A stretch of DNA of 32,015 nt. Source: Caldiserica bacterium UBA4770 (GTDB lineage: Bacteria; Caldisericota; Caldisericia; Caldisericales; Caldisericaceae). Of the stretch, positions 1 to 7,539 are shown piece by piece. The DNA is taken from the NCBI GenBank assembly GCA_002403335.1, contig DHHO01000018.1:1-32015 (forward strand), given 5' to 3'. The notes under the pieces were generated by a model, which ran no database searches, was not told where the DNA came from, and saw only the letters and a program-made list of their open reading frames with translations. The stretch's first letter is position 1. Each line of letters opens with the position of its first letter. Position numbers and translations under genes: made by a program.

Positions 1-104
1 AGCAAACTTTAAGTGGCATTAAAAAGAAAGGATACAACAAATAGTACCCAAAAGAGTTAGTTAAAACCTCAACATTTAAAGATGAGGGAGAGTTTTTATG
101 TTAT

Positions 105-132
105 TTGCTTTTTTCTTTTAGTATAATATAAT
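105..132 (+). promoter_or_regulatory. Predicted promoter of the HD-GYP gene
   Basis: The -35 TTGCTT lies at 105-110 and the -10 TATAAT at 127-132, with a 16-bp spacer. A second overlapping TATAAT lies at 122-127. The expected transcription start is near 139, one base before the ATG at 140, and no Shine-Dalgarno sequence precedes that ATG, so the message would be leaderless. I see no gene in bases 1-104. Confidence 0.6.
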
Positions 133-139
133 TCTTTTA

Positions 140-1450
140 ATGAAAGGCTATAAATTTGCCACAAGGATTATAATTTATTCCGTAATTTTTGTATTTACTA
201 TACTATTAGTTTCATTTATATTCTACAGGCCCCCGTGGACAACCCTTTTAAATACTACTCAAATACTTCCCTTATCAATCTTATTCGTATTCCTTATAGT
301 CCTTGCAGATAAGTTTCCGATTATTTATTATACCAGGGAAAAAGGTGCAGCAGAAGTTACTGTGTCTTTCGCTTTAACCTTCTCAGTTGCTTTTCTATTT
401 CCCCCTGTTTTAGCAATGGCTATTACCTCTATTGGAAGTACCTTAGCCGACATTTTTAGTAAAAAAGAGCTCCACAAATTCTTCTTTAATGCCTCAATGA
501 TTGGCTCAGCGACCGGGATAACAAGCTTTATCTTCCGTCAATTTTACAACGCAAGACTGCCTATGACAGATGCTCACAACCTGTTGATTTTAATAATAGC
601 CTCTATATTCTATATGTTGTTTGAAACCACAAGTTTATTTAGTTTACTTGCAAGCTTAACGGGAGCAAACTTTATAAAATTCTGGTATTACAATACGAAG
701 AGAGAAGCCCTTGCACTCGTATCGTTGTTCCCCCTCGGAATCATAATGATTTACTTTTTCACAACAAACCCCTGGATGAACTTTTTCCTATTGCCTACCT
801 TTGTTGCAATATATTTTGCCCTGCGAAGAGAAACAGAAATACAGGAAGAAACAAAAGAAACTCTCGATTTTCTTGCTACGGTTGTTGATAACAAAATACC
901 TGATACATTTAATCATTCAAAGAGGGTAGCTCACTATGCAGAGGAGATTTGCTACAGATTGCAACTTAACGAAGATGATATAAACATTATTATAGAAGCT
1001 GCAAGGATGCACGACATCGGCAAAATTGCAATACCCGACAATATCCTTTTTAAAAAAGAGGCTCTCCTTGAAGAAGACTTCGAAGTTATAAAAGAGCACA
1101 CAATCAAAGGAGAGCAGATTGTAAATAACCTATCTCAATTTAACATAGGATCAAAAATCATACGACATCATCATGAAAAGTATGATGGAACAGGCTATCC
1201 CGACCACCTTAAAGGCAATGACATACCTCTGGGTTCAAGGATCATTGCTGTAGCGGATGCATTTGATGCAATGACAACCTTCCATTTATACACTACTCCA
1301 AAGTCGGTAGAAGAGGCACTTTATGAAATTGACATAAACAAGGGAAGCCAATTTGACCCACACATAGCTGAAGTTTTCTCTTGTATAGTTAAAGATAACT
1401 ATGAAGAGATTGAAAGCACCCTGAAAAGTGCACTTCAGGAAAATAATTAA
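140..1450 (+). CDS. Membrane-anchored HD-GYP phosphodiesterase
   Basis: The 436-residue protein has about six to eight hydrophobic segments in residues 8-228, then a cytosolic HD-GYP domain in about 240-420. The domain holds the HDIGK metal-binding motif (291-295) and HHEKYDGTGYP ending at residue 354, which are hallmarks of c-di-GMP (or related cyclic dinucleotide) phosphodiesterases. The membrane region resembles MASE-type sensory modules (possibly MASE9), so the protein probably senses a membrane or external signal and lowers cyclic dinucleotide levels. No receiver or GGDEF domain is present. The ATG at 140 is the first methionine after an in-frame stop, and the next methionine is past residue 90. 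The DUF5317 gene begins 2 nt after its stop, so the two are probably co-transcribed. Substrate specificity cannot be read from the sequence. Confidence 0.92.
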   Translation: MKGYKFATRIIIYSVIFVFTILLVSFIFYRPPWTTLLNTTQILPLSILFVFLIVLADKFPIIYYTREKGAAEVTVSFALTFSVAFLFPPVLAMAITSIGSTLADIFSKKELHKFFFNASMIGSATGITSFIFRQFYNARLPMTDAHNLLILIIASIFYMLFETTSLFSLLASLTGANFIKFWYYNTKREALALVSLFPLGIIMIYFFTTNPWMNFFLLPTFVAIYFALRRETEIQEETKETLDFLATVVDNKIPDTFNHSKRVAHYAEEICYRLQLNEDDINIIIEAARMHDIGKIAIPDNILFKKEALLEEDFEVIKEHTIKGEQIVNNLSQFNIGSKIIRHHHEKYDGTGYPDHLKGNDIPLGSRIIAVADAFDAMTTFHLYTTPKSVEEALYEIDINKGSQFDPHIAEVFSCIVKDNYEEIESTLKSALQENN

Positions 1451-1452
1451 GA

Positions 1453-2007
1453 ATGTTTTTAGTACTCATTATTGTTACGGTAACTATTATTGCTATCATT
1501 GTAAATAAAGGCGTAAAAGGTATAGAGAAAAAAGAAGTAAGACATTCCTATCTTATCATTATCGGCTTCTTAATACAGATTGCTATCTTTAATGAAAGAT
1601 TTGCAAGTTCTTCATTCAGCAAGTTCACTCCATTTCTCTACATCGTTTCTCTTTTGATACTTCTTGTATTCCTCATTACTAATTTTAATTACAATGGGAT
1701 TAAGATAACACTCATCGGGTTTATCTTGAATCTTATAGTCATCATAGCAAACGGGGGGTATATGCCTCAGGACCTTGCGAAATTAAACATTGCAGGCCTG
1801 GGGGAAAAGGCTAAACTCCTTCAAGAATCAGAACATTTTTATAATGCAATCCTGATGTCCGAAAATACTTACCTTAACTTTCTGGGAGATATCATTGTAA
1901 TTCCTCAATTAAAACCTATTGGAAGCGTTTATAGTATTGGAGATATCTTTATAATTATAGGAATCTGCGTATTCATTTTCGAGTTTTTCAAGAGAGAGAT
2001 AGTCTAA
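1453..2007 (+). CDS. DUF5317 family membrane protein
   Basis: This is a small integral membrane protein of 184 residues with about five hydrophobic segments (roughly 2-18, 32-46, 60-77, 84-100, 160-178). The motif NGGYMP (100-105) after the third or fourth segment is characteristic of the DUF5317 family, whose function is unknown. It starts 2 nt after the HD-GYP stop, so it is probably translated from the same message and may work with that sensor. Its TAA overlaps the stop of the convergent asparagine synthetase gene by 4 bp, leaving no room for an intergenic terminator. Confidence 0.8.
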   Translation: MFLVLIIVTVTIIAIIVNKGVKGIEKKEVRHSYLIIIGFLIQIAIFNERFASSSFSKFTPFLYIVSLLILLVFLITNFNYNGIKITLIGFILNLIVIIANGGYMPQDLAKLNIAGLGEKAKLLQESEHFYNAILMSENTYLNFLGDIIVIPQLKPIGSVYSIGDIFIIIGICVFIFEFFKREIV

Positions 2008-2933
2008 ATAGGGTAAAATTCACCCGGTGCTTTTGGAAATGGCACAATATCCTCAATCCGCTTTGCTCCAATTACGAACCTTACGAACCTTTCGATACCA
2101 ATTCCAAAACCCGCAGAAGGAGGAAGGCCAAAGTTTCTTACAAATTCAATGTAGTATGTAAATTGTTCAGTCTTCTCTCCTTTTCGTTCTATCCTTTCAA
2201 TAATTCGCTCAATTTCATGTTCTCTTTCTCCACCTGATAGCGCCTCTCCAAAACCCTCAGGGTAAACAAGGTCGTAATCCACAAGTATACCTGGTCTATC
2301 CCTATCCTCTCTATCATAAAACTCTCTCTGCCCCACAGGTATATCAATAATCCAGAAAGGGAAAGACTTCTCGCTTGAAAGTTTGTTCTCAAACTCATCT
2401 CCATATTTTTCATATGCTTCTCCATAGGTAATCCTCTCGAAAGGTGCCTGTGGTTCCTTTAAAACTCTTCCTACCGAATCAAGTAAATCTCCATCAACCT
2501 CTTTTATATTTTTTACAGCATAGATAAACATTTCCTCCCCTAACCTGAGAATATCCTCTCTTGTAGCATTTTTAACCTCAAGGTCAATCTGAGTAAACTC
2601 TAACAAATGTCTACCTGTAAGCTTTTTCTGAGTTTCCTCAAGCCTTATGTTAGGAGAAAATGCAAATATTTTATCGTACGTATTAAGTACCATTTGTTTG
2701 TGAAATATCATACTCTTTGTCAATTCATAACTGAACCCTCCTGCACTTATAAGGGCTTTCTCAGTAGGATGATTCAAAGGGTCTGTCACTGAAGATATAA
2801 TCACGGGGGGAATCTCAATAAAACCTTTTGCTCTGAGAAAATCCGAAAAGAATTTTCTTGAATCACTATGAATCTTTAATGCAACTTTAAGCTCTCTGGA
2901 ACGTAACTTTTCTCCATAATCCTTTATTTCCAT
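2004..2933 (-). CDS. Archaeal-type asparagine synthetase (AsnRS paralogue)
   Basis: The 309-residue protein is a class II aminoacyl-tRNA synthetase catalytic core with no N-terminal anticodon-binding domain. A motif-2-like stretch lies at about 95-120 (NIRLEE, then the HLLEFTQIDLEV region) and motif 3 is GFGIGIERFVRF near 275-287. This is the layout of the AsnRS-related ammonia-dependent asparagine synthetases first described in Pyrococcus, which make asparagine from aspartate, ammonia and ATP. A full AsnRS would be over 400 residues. A strong Shine-Dalgarno (AAAGGAGG) lies 6 nt before the ATG and a consensus promoter just upstream. The gene appears monocistronic. The alternative is an orphan synthetase-like enzyme of other specificity. 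Confidence 0.82.
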   Translation of the reverse strand: MEIKDYGEKLRSRELKVALKIHSDSRKFFSDFLRAKGFIEIPPVIISSVTDPLNHPTEKALISAGGFSYELTKSMIFHKQMVLNTYDKIFAFSPNIRLEETQKKLTGRHLLEFTQIDLEVKNATREDILRLGEEMFIYAVKNIKEVDGDLLDSVGRVLKEPQAPFERITYGEAYEKYGDEFENKLSSEKSFPFWIIDIPVGQREFYDREDRDRPGILVDYDLVYPEGFGEALSGGEREHEIERIIERIERKGEKTEQFTYYIEFVRNFGLPPSAGFGIGIERFVRFVIGAKRIEDIVPFPKAPGEFYPI

Positions 2934-2961
2934 ATACAGCCTCCTTTAAATATTAAAGGTT

Positions 2962-2989
2962 ATTATATTCAAAAGCATCATGCTGTCAA
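2962..2989 (-). promoter_or_regulatory. Consensus promoter of the asparagine synthetase gene
   Basis: On the minus strand TTGACA (2984-2989) and TATAAT (2962-2967) are separated by 16 bp. Both hexamers match the vegetative sigma consensus exactly. The predicted start is near 2955, giving a leader of about 20 nt that contains the AAAGGAGG ribosome-binding site. Confidence 0.85.
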
Positions 2990-3050
2990 GAAGGTGAATG
3001 AATTACAAGAAACGCAATGAGTAGAATATATTATTTGTAAATTTATAAAA

Positions 3051-3185
3051 TCAAACTATTGTTACTTTAAACAGATTCTTCAAAAATTCCTGATGGAGAA
3101 TATTTACCTTGTTTATTTCATAGAATGTGAAAACTAATTCAGTATAGATTGTATCCTTTTCTAAAAACTTCTTTAAAGTTCCGTT
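3051..3185 (-). other. Open frame immediately after the yggS stop, possible remnant
   Basis: Directly after the TAA of the YggS-family gene, the same frame stays open for 44 codons to a TGA at 3051-3053. The encoded residues look protein-like (for example KKFLEKDTIYTELVFTFYE), with charged and hydrophobic residues alternating. There is no start codon at its head. It could be a degraded gene, a readthrough extension or chance. The rest of the 252-base gap holds only the asparagine synthetase promoter. Confidence 0.3.
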
Positions 3186-3845
3186 TTATTCTCTGGGGCC
3201 AAAAATAAGTGTGCCAATTCTAACAATGTTTGCTCCCTCATCAATAGCAACCTTAAAGGAAGCAGACATCCCCATCGAGAGGTACTTCATCTCCACATTT
3301 TGGAAATTCCGTTCATTTATCTCTTCGAATAGTTCTCTTGTCAAGGAAAAGTAAGGACGGTATTTTTCAGGATCATAAAGTAAAGGACCCATTGTCATTA
3401 ATCCCTGAACACTGATATGCTCAAAACCTGAAATTACTCTGATAAATGAAACAACATCTTCAGGCATAACGCCAGACTTATTAGGCTCCCTGCCACTATT
3501 CACCTCCACAAGAACAGGCTTTTTTATATTCAGAAGGTTACAGATTTTATCAAGTTCCTCTGCGTTAGAGAAAGAATCTATTGTCTCAATCATATCAAAT
3601 ATATCCACAAGTTTCTTTATTTTTCGCCTCTGGACACTTCCTATGTAGTGCCACTGGACTACTCTGCCTATTTCTCTAAACTTTCTTTCCGTCTCCTGAA
3701 GATAATTTTCTCCAATAATCTTTATCCCTGCACTAATGGCTTCTCTTATTTCCTCGGTTGTTCTTCCCTTAGTTGCTGCAACAAGAAGGACACCCTCCGG
3801 GATACAGGATAAAAGAGCCTTCACATTTTCACTTATCTGTCCCAC
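3186..3845 (-). CDS. YggS/PLPBP family pyridoxal-phosphate homeostasis protein
   Basis: The 219-residue single-domain alanine-racemase-fold barrel binds PLP and helps vitamin B6 and amino-acid homeostasis; it has no known catalytic activity. Family landmarks are the PLP lysine in AATKGRT (about residue 26), IGENYLQE, WHYIGSVQRRK, VEVNSGREPNKSGV, GLMTMG, and the closing SMGMS...VRIGTLIFGPR. The family usually has SMGMSxD; here the Asp is Ser (SMGMSASF), a small deviation at the phosphate-binding loop. The start is GTG, 17 nt inside the end of nfo, with GAGGAG upstream, so translation is coupled to nfo. It is the last gene of the rtcB-nfo-yggS operon. Confidence 0.9.
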   Translation of the reverse strand: MGQISENVKALLSCIPEGVLLVAATKGRTTEEIREAISAGIKIIGENYLQETERKFREIGRVVQWHYIGSVQRRKIKKLVDIFDMIETIDSFSNAEELDKICNLLNIKKPVLVEVNSGREPNKSGVMPEDVVSFIRVISGFEHISVQGLMTMGPLLYDPEKYRPYFSLTRELFEEINERNFQNVEMKYLSMGMSASFKVAIDEGANIVRIGTLIFGPRE

Positions 3846-4683
3846 TATTTATCAAACTCCTCAGAATATTCAGGTTTCTACGATATCCAGTTATATCCCC
3901 CGGTATCTCCAGGATTCCAGGGATATTCCTGAACCTCTCGTCATTTACAAAGAGTGAAAAGGCCTTTAAACCGATCTTCCCTGAGCCAATCTCTGCGTGC
4001 CTATCCATCCTTGAACCCATCTCACATTTTGAATCATTCAGATGAAAAAGTTTTACAGAGTCAATACCTATCAAATACTCTACTTCATCAAATATCTTCT
4101 TATAAGAATCTTCACCCCTCAAGTCGTAACCTGCCGCAAAGATATGGCAGGTATCAATACATATTCCTAAACGTTTTGTTTCCCCTAACGTATCAAAGAT
4201 CCTGGCAAAATGTTCAAAGGTATATCCCATTGTAGTACCTTCGCCTGCGGTTGTTTCAAGAATTAATTTTGTGTTCTCTGATTTGCTTATCTTAAATATC
4301 TTTTTTATGCCCTCTGCAATTCTTTTTAAAGCATAACCTTCACCATTTCCCTTGTGTGCGCCCGGATGGAACACTACCATAGGTATACAGAGCTTTTCAG
4401 CCCTCTCAAGCTCAACTGCAAGTGCTGTAATGGAACGCTCATAAATCCCCTTATCAGGACTTGCGGCATTAACAAGATAAGAAGAGTGGACCACCGCAGG
4501 AACAATGTTCGTTAAACGAATATTTTCCCTGAAACGCAAAACCTCATCATCTGTAAGCGGAGGAGTCTTCCACTGCATCTGATTTTTTGTAAATATCTGG
4601 ATAGAATCACAACCGGCCTCTTTCCCATAAAGAGGTGCATTTGACACTCCACCAGCAATGGATACATGCGCTCCTAAAATCAT
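3829..4683 (-). CDS. nfo: Endonuclease IV (apurinic/apyrimidinic endonuclease)
   Basis: The 284-residue TIM-barrel enzyme cleaves DNA 5' to abasic sites in base-excision repair and uses three zinc ions. Family signatures are visible: HSSYLVNAAS near 67-76, VVFHPGAHKG, LETTAGEG, GICIDTCHIFAAGYD, VKLFHLNDSK, and the closing DRHAEIGSGKIG followed by GILEIPG. These supply the His, Glu and Asp zinc ligands. The length is typical of the family. Its ATG overlaps the rtcB stop by one base (TAATG) and its end overlaps yggS by 17 bp, so the three genes form one translation-coupled operon. Confidence 0.96.
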   Translation of the reverse strand: MILGAHVSIAGGVSNAPLYGKEAGCDSIQIFTKNQMQWKTPPLTDDEVLRFRENIRLTNIVPAVVHSSYLVNAASPDKGIYERSITALAVELERAEKLCIPMVVFHPGAHKGNGEGYALKRIAEGIKKIFKISKSENTKLILETTAGEGTTMGYTFEHFARIFDTLGETKRLGICIDTCHIFAAGYDLRGEDSYKKIFDEVEYLIGIDSVKLFHLNDSKCEMGSRMDRHAEIGSGKIGLKAFSLFVNDERFRNIPGILEIPGDITGYRRNLNILRSLINSGTDK

Positions 4684-6116
4684 TATCCCTTTACGACAAG
4701 TAAAGGCTTTGTCCTTACAACAGGGTAGGCAAGTTCCTCTCCTACAATTGGTTCTATAACAGATTCTACATCCTTATAGGCAAGGGATGCTTCCTCTCTT
4801 GCAACCTTTTTGTCTGCAGCAAAAAGCAAAATATCGCTTTCGTCCATCTCTTTCTTGATATCTTCAAATGTGGTCTGTTTTACTGCACTGCTTCTACTTA
4901 ATAATCTTCCCGCTCCATGTGCTACACTTCCAAAGGTTTCCTTAAGAGACTTTTCACTTCCAATAAGTATATATGAGCCCCTCCTCATATCTCCCGGAAG
5001 AAGAACAGGCTGACCCACTTCCTTAAAAATACCCCTGAGAGCCGGGTGCCTCTTAGGAAAAGCTCGAGTTGCCCCTTTTCTATGCACAAGAAGAAGTTTT
5101 TCTTTTCCATGAACTTCGTACCTTTCAAATTTTGCGATATTATGGGCAACATCATAGAGAATTTCCATACCAAGTGCCTCAGGATCCTTTTTAAATACCT
5201 CGGAAAATGAAAGCCTTATGTAATAAGTGATTACCTGTCTATTCACCCAGGCAAAATTTGCAGCTGCCGCCATTGCACCAAGATATCTTTGTGACTCTTC
5301 TGCCTGTATAGGAAGAGATACAAAATCCCTGTCAAAAAGAGGAATCCCAAAGCCCTCCATTTTGGGACGCATTATGTCAATATAATCAGTGCCAATCTGA
5401 TGACCAAGACCTCTTGAGCCTGTATGAATCCAGATAAGAATTTGCCCCTCGAAAAGCCCAAATTTTGATGCTACAGACTTATTCAACACAGACTCAACTA
5501 TGTCAATCTCAAGGAAATGATTACCTGCTCCCAGTGTCCCGAACTCCTCTCTACCCCTGTCAATTGCCTTCTTGCTAACGCAATTCGGATCAGCACCCTG
5601 AAGACACCCATAATCTTCAATTGCCTCCCTGTCTTTAGAAGAGGCATAACCCTTCTCAATAGCCCACTCTATTCCAAGCCTCATTGCTCTTCTTGCTTCT
5701 TCTGCACTAAACCTTTCAAGGCCTGTGGAACCCACACCAGAGGGAATATTTTTAAAAAGAACCCTTCCCAATTCTAATAATCGCGGTTTAACCTCATCGT
5801 ATGTAATGTTTGTTTTGATTACTCTTACACCACAATTGATATCAAAGCCCACACCACCAGGAGAGACCACCCCCTCATCTGTATCAAATGCAGCAACACC
5901 CCCAATCGGAAATGCGTAACCCTGATGCATATCGGGCATTCCTATAGCATAGTTAACAATACCTGGAAGAGTTGCTACATTTGTTAACTGCTGAACTGAC
6001 TGGTCCTTTCCTATGTAAGGAAGTAGCTTCTCCGAAGTGTAAATAACAACAGGCACTCTCATATTACCTGTCCTTGGGAGTATATACTTAAACGCTGTAA
6101 TTTTTTCTAAATTCAT
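4683..6116 (-). CDS. rtcB: RNA-splicing ligase RtcB
   Basis: This GTP- and Mn-dependent ligase joins 2',3'-cyclic phosphate or 3'-phosphate RNA ends to 5'-OH ends, in tRNA splicing or RNA repair. Visible family motifs are SPGGVGFDINCGVR (metal ligands D92 and C95), GAGNHFLEID, IHTGSRGLGHQIG, VHRKGATRAFP, and SVAHGAGRLLSR, whose His is the guanylylated residue. I start it at the ATG at 6116 (477 residues) because a GGGAGGGGGAAG ribosome-binding site lies just upstream; a longer frame to 6173 would start inside the promoter. No archease gene is adjacent. It heads the operon with nfo and yggS. Confidence 0.96.
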   Translation of the reverse strand: MNLEKITAFKYILPRTGNMRVPVVIYTSEKLLPYIGKDQSVQQLTNVATLPGIVNYAIGMPDMHQGYAFPIGGVAAFDTDEGVVSPGGVGFDINCGVRVIKTNITYDEVKPRLLELGRVLFKNIPSGVGSTGLERFSAEEARRAMRLGIEWAIEKGYASSKDREAIEDYGCLQGADPNCVSKKAIDRGREEFGTLGAGNHFLEIDIVESVLNKSVASKFGLFEGQILIWIHTGSRGLGHQIGTDYIDIMRPKMEGFGIPLFDRDFVSLPIQAEESQRYLGAMAAAANFAWVNRQVITYYIRLSFSEVFKKDPEALGMEILYDVAHNIAKFERYEVHGKEKLLLVHRKGATRAFPKRHPALRGIFKEVGQPVLLPGDMRRGSYILIGSEKSLKETFGSVAHGAGRLLSRSSAVKQTTFEDIKKEMDESDILLFAADKKVAREEASLAYKDVESVIEPIVGEELAYPVVRTKPLLVVKG

Positions 6117-6140
6117 AAATAACTTCCCCCTCCCAGTTAA

Positions 6141-6168
6141 ATTATACAGTATTTCTTCAATTAAGCAA
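6141..6168 (-). promoter_or_regulatory. Promoter of the rtcB-nfo-yggS operon
   Basis: On the minus strand TTGCTT (6163-6168) and TATAAT (6141-6146) are 16 bp apart. The predicted start near 6134 leaves a leader of about 18 nt carrying the GGGAGGGGG ribosome-binding site before the ATG at 6116. It is divergent from the M20 promoter, about 33 bp away. Confidence 0.75.
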
Positions 6169-6200
6169 TGCAATATATTAAAGACTCATGTTCTACTCAC

Positions 6201-6228
6201 TTGACAAAGAGAAGAAAACTTCTATAAT
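6201..6228 (+). promoter_or_regulatory. Consensus promoter of the M20/transporter/amidohydrolase operon
   Basis: TTGACA (6201-6206) and TATAAT (6223-6228) match the vegetative consensus fully, with a 16-bp spacer. The start is expected near 6235, leaving about 36 nt of leader ending in the strong AGAGGAGGTGATAA ribosome-binding site before the ATG at 6271. Confidence 0.88.
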
Positions 6229-6270
6229 AACCCTTAATATTTTTAAAAATCTAAAAAGAGGAGGTGATAA

Positions 6271-7527
6271 ATGAACTTTGAAGAAGCATGCAGTAAGGTA
6301 GACTCTAAAGAGGAAAGACTTATTGAACTCTTTAGAAACATTATTGGGGTAGATACAACTGTACCCCCAGGGAGAAACTATGACAAACTCGTATCTTATC
6401 TTGAGGGCGAGTTTAGAAAACTTAGTTTTGATTGTGAGAAAGTATTGGTACCTGAAGAAGAGTGGAGACAGATACCATATCCCCTTGAAGGTGACAGGAT
6501 TAATCTTGTTGCAAAGAAGACGAATGGACTAACGCCTGTTACAATCTATGCTCACATGGATGTTGTACCAATCGAAGAAGGGTGGGATGTCGATCCCTTT
6601 GCAGGTGTTGTCAGAGATGGAAAAATCTATGGCCGCGGTGCCTCTGATATGAAGGGAAGTATCGCAAGCTTATTAATTGCTCTCGAAGTGATCAAAGAAT
6701 CAGGCTTAAAACCGAAGTTTGATATCAACTGCACTTTATGTACAGACGAAGAGATCGGTGTATTTCCAGGAGTGTATTATCTTGCAAGAAAAGGTTACAT
6801 ACCTGACGGACCGATTATATGCATGGAAGGAATGCAAGAACCTCTTGACTGGCTTGCTTCAGCAGGATGTGTGGATGTAGCCATAAAGGTAAAGGGCAGA
6901 AGTTGTCACTCAGGAATGAACTTTCTTGGAGTAAATGCTATAGAAGAAGCTGTGCCAATTCTTGATGAATTGCTGAATCTTAAGAGAGCCGTTGAGAAGA
7001 GAGAATCCTCAGTACCTGGTGCAAAAATGCCAAATGCCCCCTCCGATAAAATGACACCTATGTTCAACATTGATATAATAAAAGGGGGTGTCAAATCTAA
7101 CATTGTACCTTCCGAATGCGAAATTATTGTAAACAGGAGATACATTCCCGAGGAGAAATACGAGGACATCACAAGGGAAATAGAAGACGCAATTGAAAAC
7201 GGAAAGGCAAGGAGTAAAGCCCTTGCTGTTGAAACAAATTTTACACACATTTATCCTGCAATAAAGGTAAATCCAAACACGGAATATGCTCTGAAGATGA
7301 AGGAGGGCGTAAAAATAGTCCAAGGGTATAAGGATTCAGACTTTGTAGCAATGGGGTTATCAGGCTCTACGGATATGGCTTTTGTCCAAATGGTAACACA
7401 CAACGAGAATATCATTTTCAGAGGAACAGGGAGGTCTGACTCAAACTTTCATGCAAAAAATGAGTTTGCTTATATAAGAGACCTCAAGGCATTAGCAAAA
7501 GAATTAATTTATTTCTTAACCCAATAA
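6271..7527 (+). CDS. M20 family metallo-hydrolase (ArgE/DapE type)
   Basis: The 418-residue di-zinc amidohydrolase or peptidase matches the ArgE/DapE/ACY1 group. Metal-site motifs are AHMDVVP (H95, D97), GRGASDMKGS (D126), CTDEEIG (E160, E161) and the C-terminal SNFHAKNEF (H394). The lid/dimerisation domain falls in about 200-310, with GRSCHSG at its start. It probably hydrolyses an N-acyl amino acid or dipeptide; the exact substrate cannot be read. It is the first gene of an operon with a transporter (12 nt gap) and a second amidohydrolase, so lysine or arginine biosynthesis looks less likely than scavenging. Confidence 0.9.
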   Translation: MNFEEACSKVDSKEERLIELFRNIIGVDTTVPPGRNYDKLVSYLEGEFRKLSFDCEKVLVPEEEWRQIPYPLEGDRINLVAKKTNGLTPVTIYAHMDVVPIEEGWDVDPFAGVVRDGKIYGRGASDMKGSIASLLIALEVIKESGLKPKFDINCTLCTDEEIGVFPGVYYLARKGYIPDGPIICMEGMQEPLDWLASAGCVDVAIKVKGRSCHSGMNFLGVNAIEEAVPILDELLNLKRAVEKRESSVPGAKMPNAPSDKMTPMFNIDIIKGGVKSNIVPSECEIIVNRRYIPEEKYEDITREIEDAIENGKARSKALAVETNFTHIYPAIKVNPNTEYALKMKEGVKIVQGYKDSDFVAMGLSGSTDMAFVQMVTHNENIIFRGTGRSDSNFHAKNEFAYIRDLKALAKELIYFLTQ

Positions 7528-7539
7528 AGGAGGGAAAAA

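Noticed and set aside
6117..6173. 19-codon N-terminal extension of RtcB
   Set aside because: It would start inside the spacer and -35 region of the rtcB promoter, while a strong ribosome-binding site precedes the ATG at 6116.
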